A stretch of DNA of 50,197 nucleotides from NCBI RefSeq assembly GCF_000426865.1, contig NZ_AUGE01000028.1:1-50197 (forward strand), given 5' to 3'. Positions 1 through 9,142 of the stretch are shown piece by piece (position 1 is the first letter of the stretch; each line of letters starts with the position of its first letter). The notes under the pieces were generated by a model that ran no database searches, was not told the origin of the DNA, and saw only the letters and a program-made list of their open reading frames with translations. This DNA comes from Citrifermentans bremense R1 (lineage in GTDB: Bacteria; Desulfobacterota; Desulfuromonadia; Geobacterales; Geobacteraceae). The position numbers were made by a program, and so were the translations under genes.

Positions 1-32
1 TCGTTCTGAGCCAGGATCAAACTCTCCAGTTT
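1..32 (-). rRNA. rrs: 16S rRNA, 5' end (partial)
   Basis: Read on the minus strand, the first 32 bases give the conserved start of bacterial 16S rRNA (the universal 27F site AGAGTTTGATCCTGGCTCAG). The rest of the gene lies to the left of the window. The mature 5' end is placed near base 32 by similarity and may be off by a few bases. Confidence 0.95.
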
Positions 33-159
33 AATTTGAAACCGGAAAATCCGATTCTAGTTTGAAACAACTGACTTGTTACATTTTGAAACCCACAAAT
101 GCTGTTTCGTCTACTATTTAGTTTTCAAAGACCAAGCCGCCGTTTGCGACAGACTCAGC

Positions 160-188
160 ACCCTACCCGAACCGGACCAACCTGTCAA
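160..188 (-). promoter_or_regulatory. rRNA operon promoter P2
   Basis: On the minus strand there is a perfect -35 TTGACA (183-188), a 17-bp spacer and a -10 TAGGGT (160-165). It lies about 130 bp upstream of the 16S 5' end. A G-rich -10 and strong -35 fit an rRNA promoter. Confidence 0.75.
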
Positions 189-316
189 GAAATTCTTTTC
201 AGATTTTTTCGAAACTCTTTCCCCGTCTCAGTCATCGATGAGATTGCGAGCTTCACGCTCTCAACTTCAAGCTGCTGACTATCAACAGTTAACGAACTTC
301 TTTCCGGCTTATTCGG

Positions 317-328
317 TTGCAAAGAACT
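317..328 (-). promoter_or_regulatory. boxA-like antitermination site in the rRNA leader
   Basis: Minus-strand AGTTCTTTGCAA resembles the rRNA boxA (consensus near TGYTCTTTRACA) and lies in the leader between P1 and P2. Closer matches occur before tRNA-Ile (49917-49928) and before 23S (49568-49579) in the other operon. Assignment rests on resemblance only. Confidence 0.4.
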
Positions 329-345
329 GTGCTGCGAAGTCAGAC

Positions 346-374
346 TTTATAGCAAAGGCGTTTTCTGCTGTCAA
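346..374 (-). promoter_or_regulatory. rRNA operon promoter P1
   Basis: Minus strand: -35 TTGACA (369-374), 17-bp spacer, -10 TATAAA (346-351). Together with the second promoter at 160-188 it forms the usual tandem rRNA arrangement. A boxA-like site lies between the two. The interval 33-577 holds only this leader/promoter DNA; open frames in it look spurious. Confidence 0.75.
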
Positions 375-525
375 TGCTTTTTTTCCGACCCGCTGCCGAA
401 CAAGTGGTGCGTTCGTCAGCGGATGGTGGTTATAACAAAAGCCCTCACCCGCGTCAACGGGTTTGTTGTTTGTTTTTTCCAATGGTGGGAAAGGGCAACG
501 GTCGGTGCGCTGTGGCGGCTTTTTA

Positions 526-560
526 TGGACTCGATGGACGGGGTGGACGACCTCATGGAC
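526..560. repeat. phased TGGAC repeat upstream of rRNA
   Basis: The pentamer TGGAC occurs at 526, 535, 544 and 556, spaced 9, 9 and 12 bp. A shorter copy of the same pattern lies at 3837-3850. Function unknown; possibly protein-binding sites or a degenerate intergenic repeat. Confidence 0.4.
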
Positions 561-577
561 AGGCGAATATACACACA

Positions 578-610
578 GAAAAGGGGGGCGATGCTTGCGC
601 ATCGCCCCCC
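578..610 (-). terminator. rho-independent terminator of metY
   Basis: A perfect 12-bp G/C-rich stem (583-594 with 599-610) closes a 4-base loop and is followed on the minus strand by TTTTCTGT. It begins about 25 bp past the metY stop codon. Confidence 0.85.
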
Positions 611-635
611 CTACTAACTGCTCTAACGTTTGCGG

Positions 636-2004
<1,369 letters not shown>

Positions 2005-2031
2005 CAAATTTACCGCGGCATCTCCAGCAAA

Positions 2032-3519
2032 TTAGTCTGGCAACCTGCCGTAAAGTTCCGTAGCCCGTGCGAGTTTGGCGGCAAGCCTCCCGGAGAAGGC
2101 ATCAGTAGGGCATCTCCAGCTCCAGTTGCCTCCGGCTACGCCCGGAACGTTCATCCGGCCATTGCTAGGCAGTTCCAGCAGATCCTGCATGGGGATGATG
2201 GCATAGTCGGCAACTGAGGCGAGGGCGCATTTCACCATCTGCCACACGATGTCGCCTCCATCCCGATCAAAATAAGCCAGCACGTTCTTTTGCTCTTTCG
2301 TCTTCAGCGTATCGAACCACCCCGCAGTGGTGTCGTTGTCGTGAGTCCCGGTATAGACCACGCAGGAGCGGACATGGTTGTGCGGCAGATATGGATTTTC
2401 GGGGCCGGATCCGAAGGCGAACTGCAGAATCTTCATGCCGGGGAAGCCGAATTGTTCCCTGAGAGATTCCACCTCCGGCGTAATGATGCCGAGATCCTCG
2501 GCGATGATGGGGAGATTTCCCAACGCGTTGCGCAAGGCATGGAACAACGCCTCACCCGGCCCTTTCACCCACCGGCCGTTGATCGCCGTCTTCTCCCACA
2601 TTGGCACTTCCCAGAAGGCCTCGAAGCCGCGGAAGTGATCGATGCGCACCATGTCGTAGAGGCAAAGGTCGTTTCTCAGCCTCGCGATCCACCAGCCGTA
2701 CCCCTCCTGGGCCATCTGTTCCCAGTTATAGAGCGGATTCCCCCAGAGCTGCCCGGTCTTGCTGAAATAATCCGGCGGCACCCCTGCCACTACGATGGGA
2801 ACCCCTTTCTCATCCAGGTGGAAAAGGTGGGGATTGGCCCAGACATCTGCGGAATCGTAGGCGACGAAGATCGGCAGGTCACCGACTACCGAGATACCGA
2901 GAACGTTCGCATAGCTCTTCAACTTCTTCCATTGCCGAGCGAACTGCCACTGCTGGTACTTCTGCTCGCCGATGGCGGTACCTAATTTCTCGCTCCAAAA
3001 AGAAAGCGCAGCAGGCTCCCTACTAGCCAGCGCATCCGGCCAATCCTTCCAGCTAACACCCTTGAACTCTTCCTTCAGCGCCATGAATAGCGCGAAATCG
3101 TGCAGCCAGAAGGTGCCATCGCAGAACTGCCAGAATTCCTCTTTGCGCTTTTGCGGCGCCTCCGCGAAAAAACGCGCCGCCGCATCCCTCAAGCGCCCCA
3201 GCTTGTACTCTTCGACCGTCGGGAAATCAATCCTGTCGGTGGAAAGGTCGGGCCTGTTTTCCTGGGGCAATAGATCCCCATCGTCCTGGACTGCTTCCAG
3301 GTTGACCAGAAGGGGGTTGCCCGCAAAGGCCGAGTAACAGGAATATGGGGAGTTTCCATAGGCGGTAGGGCCAAGGGGAAGGATCTGCCAGAGAGACTGA
3401 CCGGATTTGTGCAGAAAGTCAACGAAACGCCGCGCTTCTTCGCCAAATGAACCTATGCCTCCGGCTCCTGGCAACGAGCTGGGGTGCAGCAGTACCCCAC
3501 TCTTTCTCTGTCTCACCAT
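2032..3519 (-). CDS. malQ: 4-alpha-glucanotransferase (amylomaltase)
   Basis: A 495-residue GH77 enzyme that transfers alpha-1,4-glucan chains during maltodextrin/glycogen metabolism in the cytoplasm. The N-terminus carries the family signature SGVLLHPSSLPG, followed by QILPLGPTAYGNSPYSCYS. The three GH77/GH13-type catalytic carboxylates are visible in RIDHFRGF (about Asp294), AEDLGIITPEV (Glu341) and GTHDNDTTAGWF (Asp394). The open frame runs 45 codons further upstream, but homology starts at the ATG chosen, which has a GAGGTG site just before it. No terminator is evident between it and metY. Confidence 0.93.
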   Translation of the reverse strand: MVRQRKSGVLLHPSSLPGAGGIGSFGEEARRFVDFLHKSGQSLWQILPLGPTAYGNSPYSCYSAFAGNPLLVNLEAVQDDGDLLPQENRPDLSTDRIDFPTVEEYKLGRLRDAAARFFAEAPQKRKEEFWQFCDGTFWLHDFALFMALKEEFKGVSWKDWPDALASREPAALSFWSEKLGTAIGEQKYQQWQFARQWKKLKSYANVLGISVVGDLPIFVAYDSADVWANPHLFHLDEKGVPIVVAGVPPDYFSKTGQLWGNPLYNWEQMAQEGYGWWIARLRNDLCLYDMVRIDHFRGFEAFWEVPMWEKTAINGRWVKGPGEALFHALRNALGNLPIIAEDLGIITPEVESLREQFGFPGMKILQFAFGSGPENPYLPHNHVRSCVVYTGTHDNDTTAGWFDTLKTKEQKNVLAYFDRDGGDIVWQMVKCALASVADYAIIPMQDLLELPSNGRMNVPGVAGGNWSWRCPTDAFSGRLAAKLARATELYGRLPD

Positions 3520-3616
3520 GTACACCTCGATAACATTGAAATAGAAATGAAAGTCATACGGAATTTTAGCAGTGAGTACTATGACATAAATAAGTTGTAA
3601 TGCAATACTGTCAGGG

Positions 3617-3645
3617 TTTACGAGGTCTGCAACAAATGGTATAGT
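3617..3645 (+). promoter_or_regulatory. promoter abutting the 53-aa ORF (leaderless)
   Basis: Plus strand: -35 TTTACG (3617-3622), 17-bp spacer, -10 TATAGT (3640-3645), then only 7 bases to the ATG at 3653. Transcription would start at or next to the start codon. Confidence 0.5.
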
Positions 3646-3652
3646 GCCGCCC

Positions 3653-3814
3653 ATGGAAACTATAAAGACAGCAACTTTTGAAGCTTTGATGGAACTGGCC
3701 GTAGCTGACGGCGACGGCTATGTTTTCACCTTGGACGGAGAGACCTTCAGGATCAAGGATACGCTTGAAATTACCGGGATCGCTACTAAGAAGGGTTACA
3801 TCATAATCTACTAG
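3653..3814 (+). CDS. small hypothetical protein, 53 aa
   Basis: An ATG-to-TAG frame of 53 codons starting METIKTATFEALMELAVADG and ending TKKGYIIIY. It is acidic, has no signal peptide or membrane segment, and looks like a small alpha/beta domain. I do not recognise the family. There is no ribosome-binding site before the ATG, but a plausible promoter ends 7 bases upstream, so the mRNA would be leaderless. GTG at 3644 is an in-frame alternative but would lie upstream of the predicted transcription start. It is divergent from malQ, and the frame is flanked by ordinary intergenic sequence. Gene status is supported only by frame, amino-acid composition and the promoter. Confidence 0.5.
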   Translation: METIKTATFEALMELAVADGDGYVFTLDGETFRIKDTLEITGIATKKGYIIIY

Positions 3815-3836
3815 TCGGGGAAAGGGTCCGGCTTTG

Positions 3837-3850
3837 TGGACCTGGTGGAC
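3837..3850. repeat. phased TGGAC repeat copy
   Basis: TGGAC at 3837 and 3846 (9-bp period), within a short region that can also fold GGTCC with GGACC. Same motif and spacing as at 526-560. Confidence 0.35.
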
Positions 3851-3885
3851 CGTTGACCGCATGTACTGCCTGGGACACGATTGAG

Positions 3886-5736
3886 TCACGCTCCCGACAA
3901 AATCTCGTCGACGCGCTGGCCGTCAAGGGTCTCTTCTTCCAGTAACGCCGCCGCCAATGCATCTAACTTGCTCCGATTGGCACTCAAAAGCTCCAGTGAC
4001 TTACCTTCGGCTGCCCTGATAAACGACGCTATCTCCTGGTCTATCAGCCAGGCCATCTCTTCGGAAAATGTCTTTTCTTCCGCGAGCTTCATACCGAGAA
4101 AGGGATGCTCCTCTCCTCTGGAGAAGGTCATCGGCCCTATCTTCTCACTCATCCCCCACTGACATACCATCTTTTCCGCCAGGTCAGTTACATGCTTCAG
4201 ATCGCTCTGGGCACCCGACGACACGTCGTTGAAGACGATCCGCTCGGCGACCCTCCCCCCCAGCGCCACGCACAGACGGTTGACGAGATAGGCGCGCGGG
4301 TAGTGGTAACGGTCGTCTTCGGGCAACTGCTGGGTAACCCCAAGAGCACGCCCCCGCGGCAGTATGGTTACTTTGTGGACCGGATCGGTGCTCGGAAGAA
4401 GGCGGGCCACCAGGGCGTGCCCCGCCTCATGGCAGGCCGTGATCCGCCGCTCCTCGTCCGAGATCACCATGTGCCGCTCGCCCCCCATCAGGAGCTTGTC
4501 CTTCGCCCGTTCCAACTCGTCCAGACCGACGACATGCTTGTTCTCACGCGCGGTGAGAATCGCCGCCTCGTTGACCAATCCCTCCAGGTCCGCTCCGGTC
4601 ATCCCAGGTGTTCCCTTGGCGATGACCCCCAGATCGACATCGGCTGCCAGCGGGATCTTCTTGGTATGAACCCTCAAGATCTTCTCGCGGTCACGCCAGT
4701 CCGGCCGCTCTATGACCACGGTGCGGTCAAAGCGCCCGGGGCGAAGCAGGGCAGGATCGAGGACGTCGGGCCTGTTGGTGGCAGAAATGACGACCAACTC
4801 TGTGTGGGGATCGAAACCGTCCATCTCCGAGAGCAGCTGGTTCAAAGTCTGTTCGCGCTCGTCATGCCCACCGCCGAAACCCGCTCCACGGCTCCTTCCG
4901 ACTGCATCCAGCTCGTCAATGAAGATGATGCTGGGGAGCGATTTCCTTGCCGTGGCGAAAAGATCCCGCACCCGGCTCGCGCCCACCCCGACGAACATCT
5001 CTATGAAGGCCGATGCGGAAATGGAGAAAAAAGGTACACCAGCCTCCCCCGCCACCGCCCTCGCCAAAAGCGTCTTGCCGGTTCCCGGAGGCCCGACCAG
5101 CAGCACCCCTTTGGGGACCTTTCCTCCTACCTGCTGGAACTTCTTAGGCTCTTTCAGGTATTCCACCACCTCGCGCAGTTCCTGCTTGGCCTCTTCCATG
5201 CCGGCCACGTCCGTAAATGTCACCTCGATCCGCTCGGAGGTATACGCCTTGGCGCCGGAGCGGGCGAACCCGCCCATCATCCCGGTCGGTCCCTGCTTTC
5301 TCATCCCCCGCATCACCAACCACCAGACCCCGAGGATGATGAGCCACGGCAGGAGGTACAGGAACAAGGTCCCCATCGCTGACCCTTCCGTGGAAACGAC
5401 CGAGACGTCGACCCGTCTGCTGTTAAGCTCGGGCAACAGGGTCATATCTTCTATAGACGGTAATGTGGTGGTGAAGTTGGAGACGCTGACGGTCCCCCCC
5501 TTTTCATCGACGGTGGCCGCGGGAACCTTGACCTGATTGCGGAACTGCCCTTTGACGTTCTTCCCCTTGAGCGTGACCTTGGTCACGTTGTTCGCTGCCA
5601 CCTCGTCCCGGAAACGGGTGTAGCTGATGTCGGCCCCGCGCTCCGCCGTCGGCTTCACGACTGCACCGTAGAACAGGTCGACCAACAGCACGAACAATGC
5701 GGCGATCATCAGGGGTTTCCAGATGCCTTGTCCCAT
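3886..5736 (-). CDS. ftsH: FtsH-family ATP-dependent zinc metalloprotease
   Basis: A 616-residue membrane AAA protease of the FtsH type, which degrades misfolded or regulatory membrane and cytosolic proteins. It has an N-terminal transmembrane helix (about 8-27), a periplasmic segment, a second helix (about 122-141), an AAA domain with Walker A GPPGTGKT (215-222) and Walker B FIDELD (272-277), and a peptidase domain with HEAGH (436-440) and the third zinc ligand Asp near 512 ([11 protein letters not shown]). ATG start preceded by AGGAG. It stands alone, not next to tilS or folP as the housekeeping ftsH often is, so it may be a second paralog; this is inference. It lacks the long C-terminal tail of E. 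coli FtsH. Confidence 0.93.
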   Translation of the reverse strand: MGQGIWKPLMIAALFVLLVDLFYGAVVKPTAERGADISYTRFRDEVAANNVTKVTLKGKNVKGQFRNQVKVPAATVDEKGGTVSVSNFTTTLPSIEDMTLLPELNSRRVDVSVVSTEGSAMGTLFLYLLPWLIILGVWWLVMRGMRKQGPTGMMGGFARSGAKAYTSERIEVTFTDVAGMEEAKQELREVVEYLKEPKKFQQVGGKVPKGVLLVGPPGTGKTLLARAVAGEAGVPFFSISASAFIEMFVGVGASRVRDLFATARKSLPSIIFIDELDAVGRSRGAGFGGGHDEREQTLNQLLSEMDGFDPHTELVVISATNRPDVLDPALLRPGRFDRTVVIERPDWRDREKILRVHTKKIPLAADVDLGVIAKGTPGMTGADLEGLVNEAAILTARENKHVVGLDELERAKDKLLMGGERHMVISDEERRITACHEAGHALVARLLPSTDPVHKVTILPRGRALGVTQQLPEDDRYHYPRAYLVNRLCVALGGRVAERIVFNDVSSGAQSDLKHVTDLAEKMVCQWGMSEKIGPMTFSRGEEHPFLGMKLAEEKTFSEEMAWLIDQEIASFIRAAEGKSLELLSANRSKLDALAAALLEEETLDGQRVDEILSGA

Positions 5737-5778
5737 GAACAGGCTCCTGTAGTTGTACTAACGTTAAAATACCACCGA

Positions 5779-5806
5779 ATTCTAGCTGAGATAACTATCA
5801 TTACAA
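5779..5806 (-). promoter_or_regulatory. ftsH promoter candidate
   Basis: Minus strand: -35 TTGTAA (5801-5806), 16-bp spacer, -10 TAGAAT (5779-5784), 43 bp upstream of the ATG. No obvious heat-shock sigma-32 consensus was seen. Confidence 0.5.
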
Positions 5807-5881
5807 GAGATTAATCTGCTCTGACAGGGGTTCTAATCGCGTTGCGGTGCGGCAGTGGGGTCTTAAAGCGGCAGGAAAGGC

Positions 5882-6751
5882 TCAACTCTCTACGCGGTAA
5901 GAGCCAAAGCCAAAGGAAGCACCTTTGCCGAGATGGGTGGCCATCCCAAGTTGCAAGAGCAGGTGAAACGGCTCGAGATCGCCGCCAAATACCGCGGTTC
6001 CGGCGATCCCCGCCGGACGGCCGTTCCACGAGACCAGCCGGCAGCCGTACTCGAGGGTTTCCACGGCATCGCTGCTCTGGGAGAGCCAGCGGTAATCGAG
6101 GGACGGCTCCGCCCCCTCGTAATGATAAGCAAGCGAGGAGATGCGGCGCATCAGCGACCGCGCGAATTGGGCGAAGGTGAAGGTCTTCAGCAGCCTTCCC
6201 TCATGGACGAGTTTCAGCGGGGTGAGCAGATGCAGGGTCACCGTCTCCGTCGAAAGCGGTCCTGCCAGCACCGGGTCCTGTGAACTGAGCAGCGGGACGC
6301 CGCAGGCCGCGTCGATCGGGGTACGCCCTCCTCCCGGAGCCTCCGCTTCCACCCGCAAGACGCGCCCTTTCCTGGATTCTACGAGAACCCGCACCGCACA
6401 AAGGTAATAGAAGACATGCTGGACAGCGCTACCGACCAGGTGTAGAGCCAGCTGATGGTTCGTGCCGCGGTTAGGGGATGGAGGTAGCACAGGGAACTGG
6501 AAGATGAAGGGAAGCGGCGGCTTCTGGTGCCGCCGGACCGCTTCCGGGTCCTTGGCTATCTGCTGCCCGAAGGTGGCGGGAAAAGGACAGGGGGCCGCAG
6601 GAAGGCAGCCGGCGCAGTCGGACCTGCGGCAGGCAAGAGAGCTTCGGAAGGCGCTCTCGAACTCGGCGCGGGTGACAAAAAAAGCGTGGGGGTCAGGAAG
6701 ATCCGACGCGAGGGTAAAGGTGAACAGCAGCCTGGCGTAATGCAGCTCCAC
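5882..6751 (-). CDS. cas6: Cas6-family CRISPR-RNA endoribonuclease (isolated)
   Basis: A 289-residue RAMP-fold protein resembling Cas6 of the type that cuts CRISPR precursor RNA. The C-terminus ends in the glycine-rich RAMP loop (GKGASFGFGSYRVE), preceded by LLLQLGMATHL. The N-terminal half has a four-cysteine cluster (Cys41, Cys46, Cys49, Cys55) followed by PFPATFG, as in many Cas6 proteins of the pfam CRISPR_Cas6 group. GTG start with GGAG seven bases upstream. No repeat-spacer array and no other cas gene is present in the window; its neighbours are ftsH and a Tim44-like gene. It may process a distant array or have another RNA substrate. The Cas6 catalytic histidine cannot be assigned by eye. 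Confidence 0.8.
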   Translation of the reverse strand: MELHYARLLFTFTLASDLPDPHAFFVTRAEFESAFRSSLACRRSDCAGCLPAAPCPFPATFGQQIAKDPEAVRRHQKPPLPFIFQFPVLPPSPNRGTNHQLALHLVGSAVQHVFYYLCAVRVLVESRKGRVLRVEAEAPGGGRTPIDAACGVPLLSSQDPVLAGPLSTETVTLHLLTPLKLVHEGRLLKTFTFAQFARSLMRRISSLAYHYEGAEPSLDYRWLSQSSDAVETLEYGCRLVSWNGRPAGIAGTAVFGGDLEPFHLLLQLGMATHLGKGASFGFGSYRVES

Positions 6752-6801
6752 AAATAATCTCCACTTCTTTGCGCGCAGCCGGACTGGGAGCTCGCTGAAG
6801 G

Positions 6802-6829
6802 GGGACAGGCACCTTGCGGAGCCAGTCCC
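6802..6829. repeat. REP-like palindrome
   Basis: An imperfect palindrome in which GGGAC...GTCCC and GGC...GCC arms surround the core ACCTTGCGGA. It resembles the REP-type GGGGACAGGC...GCCAGTCCC element scattered in many proteobacterial genomes, often mobilised by REP-associated tyrosine transposases. It lies between cas6 and the Tim44-like gene. Only one copy is in this window. Confidence 0.5.
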
Positions 6830-6866
6830 ATTCAGGGATGGCTTGAACCGATATCCGGCGGGGCGG

Positions 6867-7835
6867 TTACTTCTGGTTGATCGCGCTCAGCTTCCAGGGG
6901 TTGTTGCCGACCGTCCTGGTGAAGGTCCAGTACTCCTCGAATTTGACCGGGTCGGTCTTGCTCCCAGAGACGACGGCCCCGGTAGCGTCGTCAGTCGTGT
7001 AGTCGAGGAGGTTGGCATAAACGAGGGCGGTGATGAAGTCCTTGCCGCTCTCCTGCCACGCCTCCGAGATCTCCACGTTGCGCACCGCGATGTTCTCCAG
7101 CCGGTTCACCCTCTTCTCCCGCAGCAGTTGATCGACGTCATTCTGCATGGCGGCCCGCATTTCATCGGTGAAAAGAGCGGAGACGCCGGAGAGGTCACGG
7201 TTCATCCAGGCCCCCTGGATCTTGAAGAACATGTCCATGACGGCGTCGTTGAAGCGGCCTTCGTCAAAAGAAGGATCCATCTGACGGATGTGCGAAAGCC
7301 CCTCCTCGACTTCGTCCTGTGCCTGCTGGTATCCCAGGGACTGCGCACTTCCCTGGCTGACCTGATAGTGATCGATGTCGATCACGTTGGGACGCTGCCC
7401 GTAGACATCTGCTTCGGGCTCACGCTTTTTCTTGACCATCCGGTAGATGAGATAGGCGATGCCGGCCAGAAGCAGGATATCGAAGAGGCCGATGCCGCCC
7501 CCCATGCCCATGCCGCCGCCAAAGCCCAGAGACCTGAACAGCATCCCTCCCAGGAAGCCCCCGGCGAGCCCGCCCAAGAGGCTCCTGCCAAAGCCGCCGA
7601 AGCCGCGCGAGGGCTGCTGGTAAGGGGGAGTCATGGGACTTGGGGTGGGGCTCGGTGCGTACTGACGTGACGGCGACTGGGACGGCGGAGCGACGGGGCG
7701 CGAATAGCTCCGGCTCCCTCTGCTTCCAAAGGAGCGTCCGCCGCCGGCGCGGGCATCCGCGTTCTGCTCCGCTATAAGCAGCACCATTGCCAGCAAAACC
7801 ATTACGATTGCGCTTCGACCGAGGTATCTGTGCAT
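6867..7835 (-). CDS. Tim44-like domain membrane protein
   Basis: A 322-residue protein: N-terminal hydrophobic signal/anchor (about 5-23), a Ser/Pro/Gly/Arg-rich low-complexity region (about 28-90), a Gly/Phe-rich hydrophobic stretch and transmembrane helix (about 90-135), then a soluble domain resembling Tim44 (about 175-320; e.g. FNDAVMDMFFKIQGAW, LDYTTDD, FEEYWTFTRTV). Such proteins are widespread and uncharacterised in bacteria; the domain may bind lipids or proteins. The open frame has an ATG nine codons earlier, but the chosen ATG has a near-perfect AAGGAG site, part of which is encoded by those upstream codons. It follows the HD/PilZ pair by about 50 bp and may be co-transcribed. Confidence 0.85.
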   Translation of the reverse strand: MHRYLGRSAIVMVLLAMVLLIAEQNADARAGGGRSFGSRGSRSYSRPVAPPSQSPSRQYAPSPTPSPMTPPYQQPSRGFGGFGRSLLGGLAGGFLGGMLFRSLGFGGGMGMGGGIGLFDILLLAGIAYLIYRMVKKKREPEADVYGQRPNVIDIDHYQVSQGSAQSLGYQQAQDEVEEGLSHIRQMDPSFDEGRFNDAVMDMFFKIQGAWMNRDLSGVSALFTDEMRAAMQNDVDQLLREKRVNRLENIAVRNVEISEAWQESGKDFITALVYANLLDYTTDDATGAVVSGSKTDPVKFEEYWTFTRTVGNNPWKLSAINQK

Positions 7836-7887
7836 TTTTTGCTCCTTTTTCTCGATGAACACCTTTAAGGGAAGGTTCAGGTAGTCG

Positions 7888-8694
7888 CTATGCAGTGCCG
7901 CCGCCCTCTTTCAGTCGCTGTTCCAGATATCCCCGCACCTGTGCCAGCACGTCGGCGACCGCCTCGTCGGCGGGGAGGATGGCAGCGAACTGCTCCAGCA
8001 CGCCCCTCTCGCGGATAAGCCTGAGAGCCGAGACGAAGTTGATGTCATAGATCCACGACAACTGCAGGAGTTTGAAGTCGTTCAAGCTTCTCAGGCTGGA
8101 GAGGTGCACCATCTTCCCGTTTCTCACCGCATCCATCACTTCGGGAGAGCACCCCGGCAGGTCTGGAAACCCGAGGCCGGCGGCGGAGGGGCGCTCCTCT
8201 TCCGGAGTTTCGAAGTACTCGATGAAGACGCGCCAGATGTCGAGTTTGTCGGCATCGCGCAGCAGACGCAGCAGTTTTTCCGTCTCAGGCGGGAGTCCGG
8301 CCGGAACCTCGAAAGCGTTATGCAGCCGAACCGCGATCTCCACAGCTTCCCTCTCCTCACGGGGGAGAAAATCGAGCAGCGCGTGCTGCCGGGCCACCTG
8401 GGCCGAGAGATGGGCATGGTTGACGGAATCGCTGTCTTTGAAGGTGTGATAGTCCCTGAATTGGGGGAAGCGGCCCAGGTCATGGCAAACGGCGGCCACC
8501 TCGGCCAGTATGCAGAACCTCGGGCTCTCCCCCTGCGCGATGCGGCGGGCGGCAAGGCAGACGTTGCGGGTATGTTTTTCCTTGAGGTCGAAGTTGCGCT
8601 GCTGTTCCGGGTCCGCGCCGCGGAAGGAATCGCAGTACGAGGCAAACCAGGCCCGCAGCGGTTCCAGACCCGGAACCTCCGCGTCACTCATCAT
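7888..8694 (-). CDS. HD-domain phosphohydrolase
   Basis: A 268-residue cytoplasmic protein with an HD metal-dependent phosphohydrolase domain. Candidate metal ligands are His41, the His71-Asp72 doublet in AAVCHDLGRFPQF and the later Asp in RDADKLDIWRVF. The substrate cannot be predicted from sequence. ATG-ATG start; AGGA lies six bases before the first ATG. It overlaps the end of the PilZ gene by 11 bases, so the two are probably translationally coupled. That pairing suggests, but does not show, a link to cyclic-di-GMP signalling. Confidence 0.85.
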   Translation of the reverse strand: MMSDAEVPGLEPLRAWFASYCDSFRGADPEQQRNFDLKEKHTRNVCLAARRIAQGESPRFCILAEVAAVCHDLGRFPQFRDYHTFKDSDSVNHAHLSAQVARQHALLDFLPREEREAVEIAVRLHNAFEVPAGLPPETEKLLRLLRDADKLDIWRVFIEYFETPEEERPSAAGLGFPDLPGCSPEVMDAVRNGKMVHLSSLRSLNDFKLLQLSWIYDINFVSALRLIRERGVLEQFAAILPADEAVADVLAQVRGYLEQRLKEGGGTA

Positions 8695-9058
8695 GCATCT
8701 TCCTGACGATGTACTCGGAGAACTCGGCCATGACCTTGGACTCGTCTCCCCCCTGGTAGGAGATGATGCTGCGGAGATGGGCGAAGGATTCGATGTCCAT
8801 CTTGTCGAAGGCGCACCCGATCCCCCCCGGAACCAGCCTTGCCACCGTCCCCTTCACGTTGATGACGACGGGCTCGGTGGTCGCGGAAAGGTAGATGGTG
8901 ATCTCCACAGGACTCCCCATCGGTATCTGCTCATCGGTCTCCATGTAGAGACCGTGCAGACTTACGTCCGTTACCTCGCCCTTTATCGCCACACCCTCTG
9001 CCTGCAGCAACGCCGAAACCCTGAACTCGACCCGTGAAAAATTGCGCCTGTCTTTCAT
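8684..9058 (-). CDS. PilZ domain protein (c-di-GMP receptor)
   Basis: A 124-residue single-domain PilZ protein. The c-di-GMP-binding signature is present: RRxxxR at the N-terminus (RRNFSR, residues 4-9) and DxSxxG (Asp31-Gly36, DVSLHG), followed by PVEITIYL and GIGCAF beta strands. Proteins of this kind act as adaptors that change partner activity when c-di-GMP is bound. ATG with AGGGG seven bases upstream. Coupled to the downstream HD gene by an 11-bp overlap, so the HD protein is a candidate partner (inference). Confidence 0.92.
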   Translation of the reverse strand: MKDRRNFSRVEFRVSALLQAEGVAIKGEVTDVSLHGLYMETDEQIPMGSPVEITIYLSATTEPVVINVKGTVARLVPGGIGCAFDKMDIESFAHLRSIISYQGGDESKVMAEFSEYIVRKMHDE

Positions 9059-9084
9059 CGTGATCCCCTTTCGGACACCCAGTC

Positions 9085-9109
9085 AAAAAAGGGGGGCGCG
9101 GCGCCCCCC
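9085..9109 (-). terminator. fba terminator
   Basis: A G/C-rich hairpin (9091-9097 with 9103-9109, stem 7 or more) followed on the minus strand by TTTTTT, located 34 bp past the aldolase stop codon. Confidence 0.85.
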
Positions 9110-9142
9110 TCGTGTTCCGCGAATCGCTGCAACGACGGCTTT

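Noticed and set aside
4105-5382. 425-codon frame antisense to ftsH
   Set aside because: Mirror of the FtsH reading frame in GC-rich DNA; product has no domain-like pattern.
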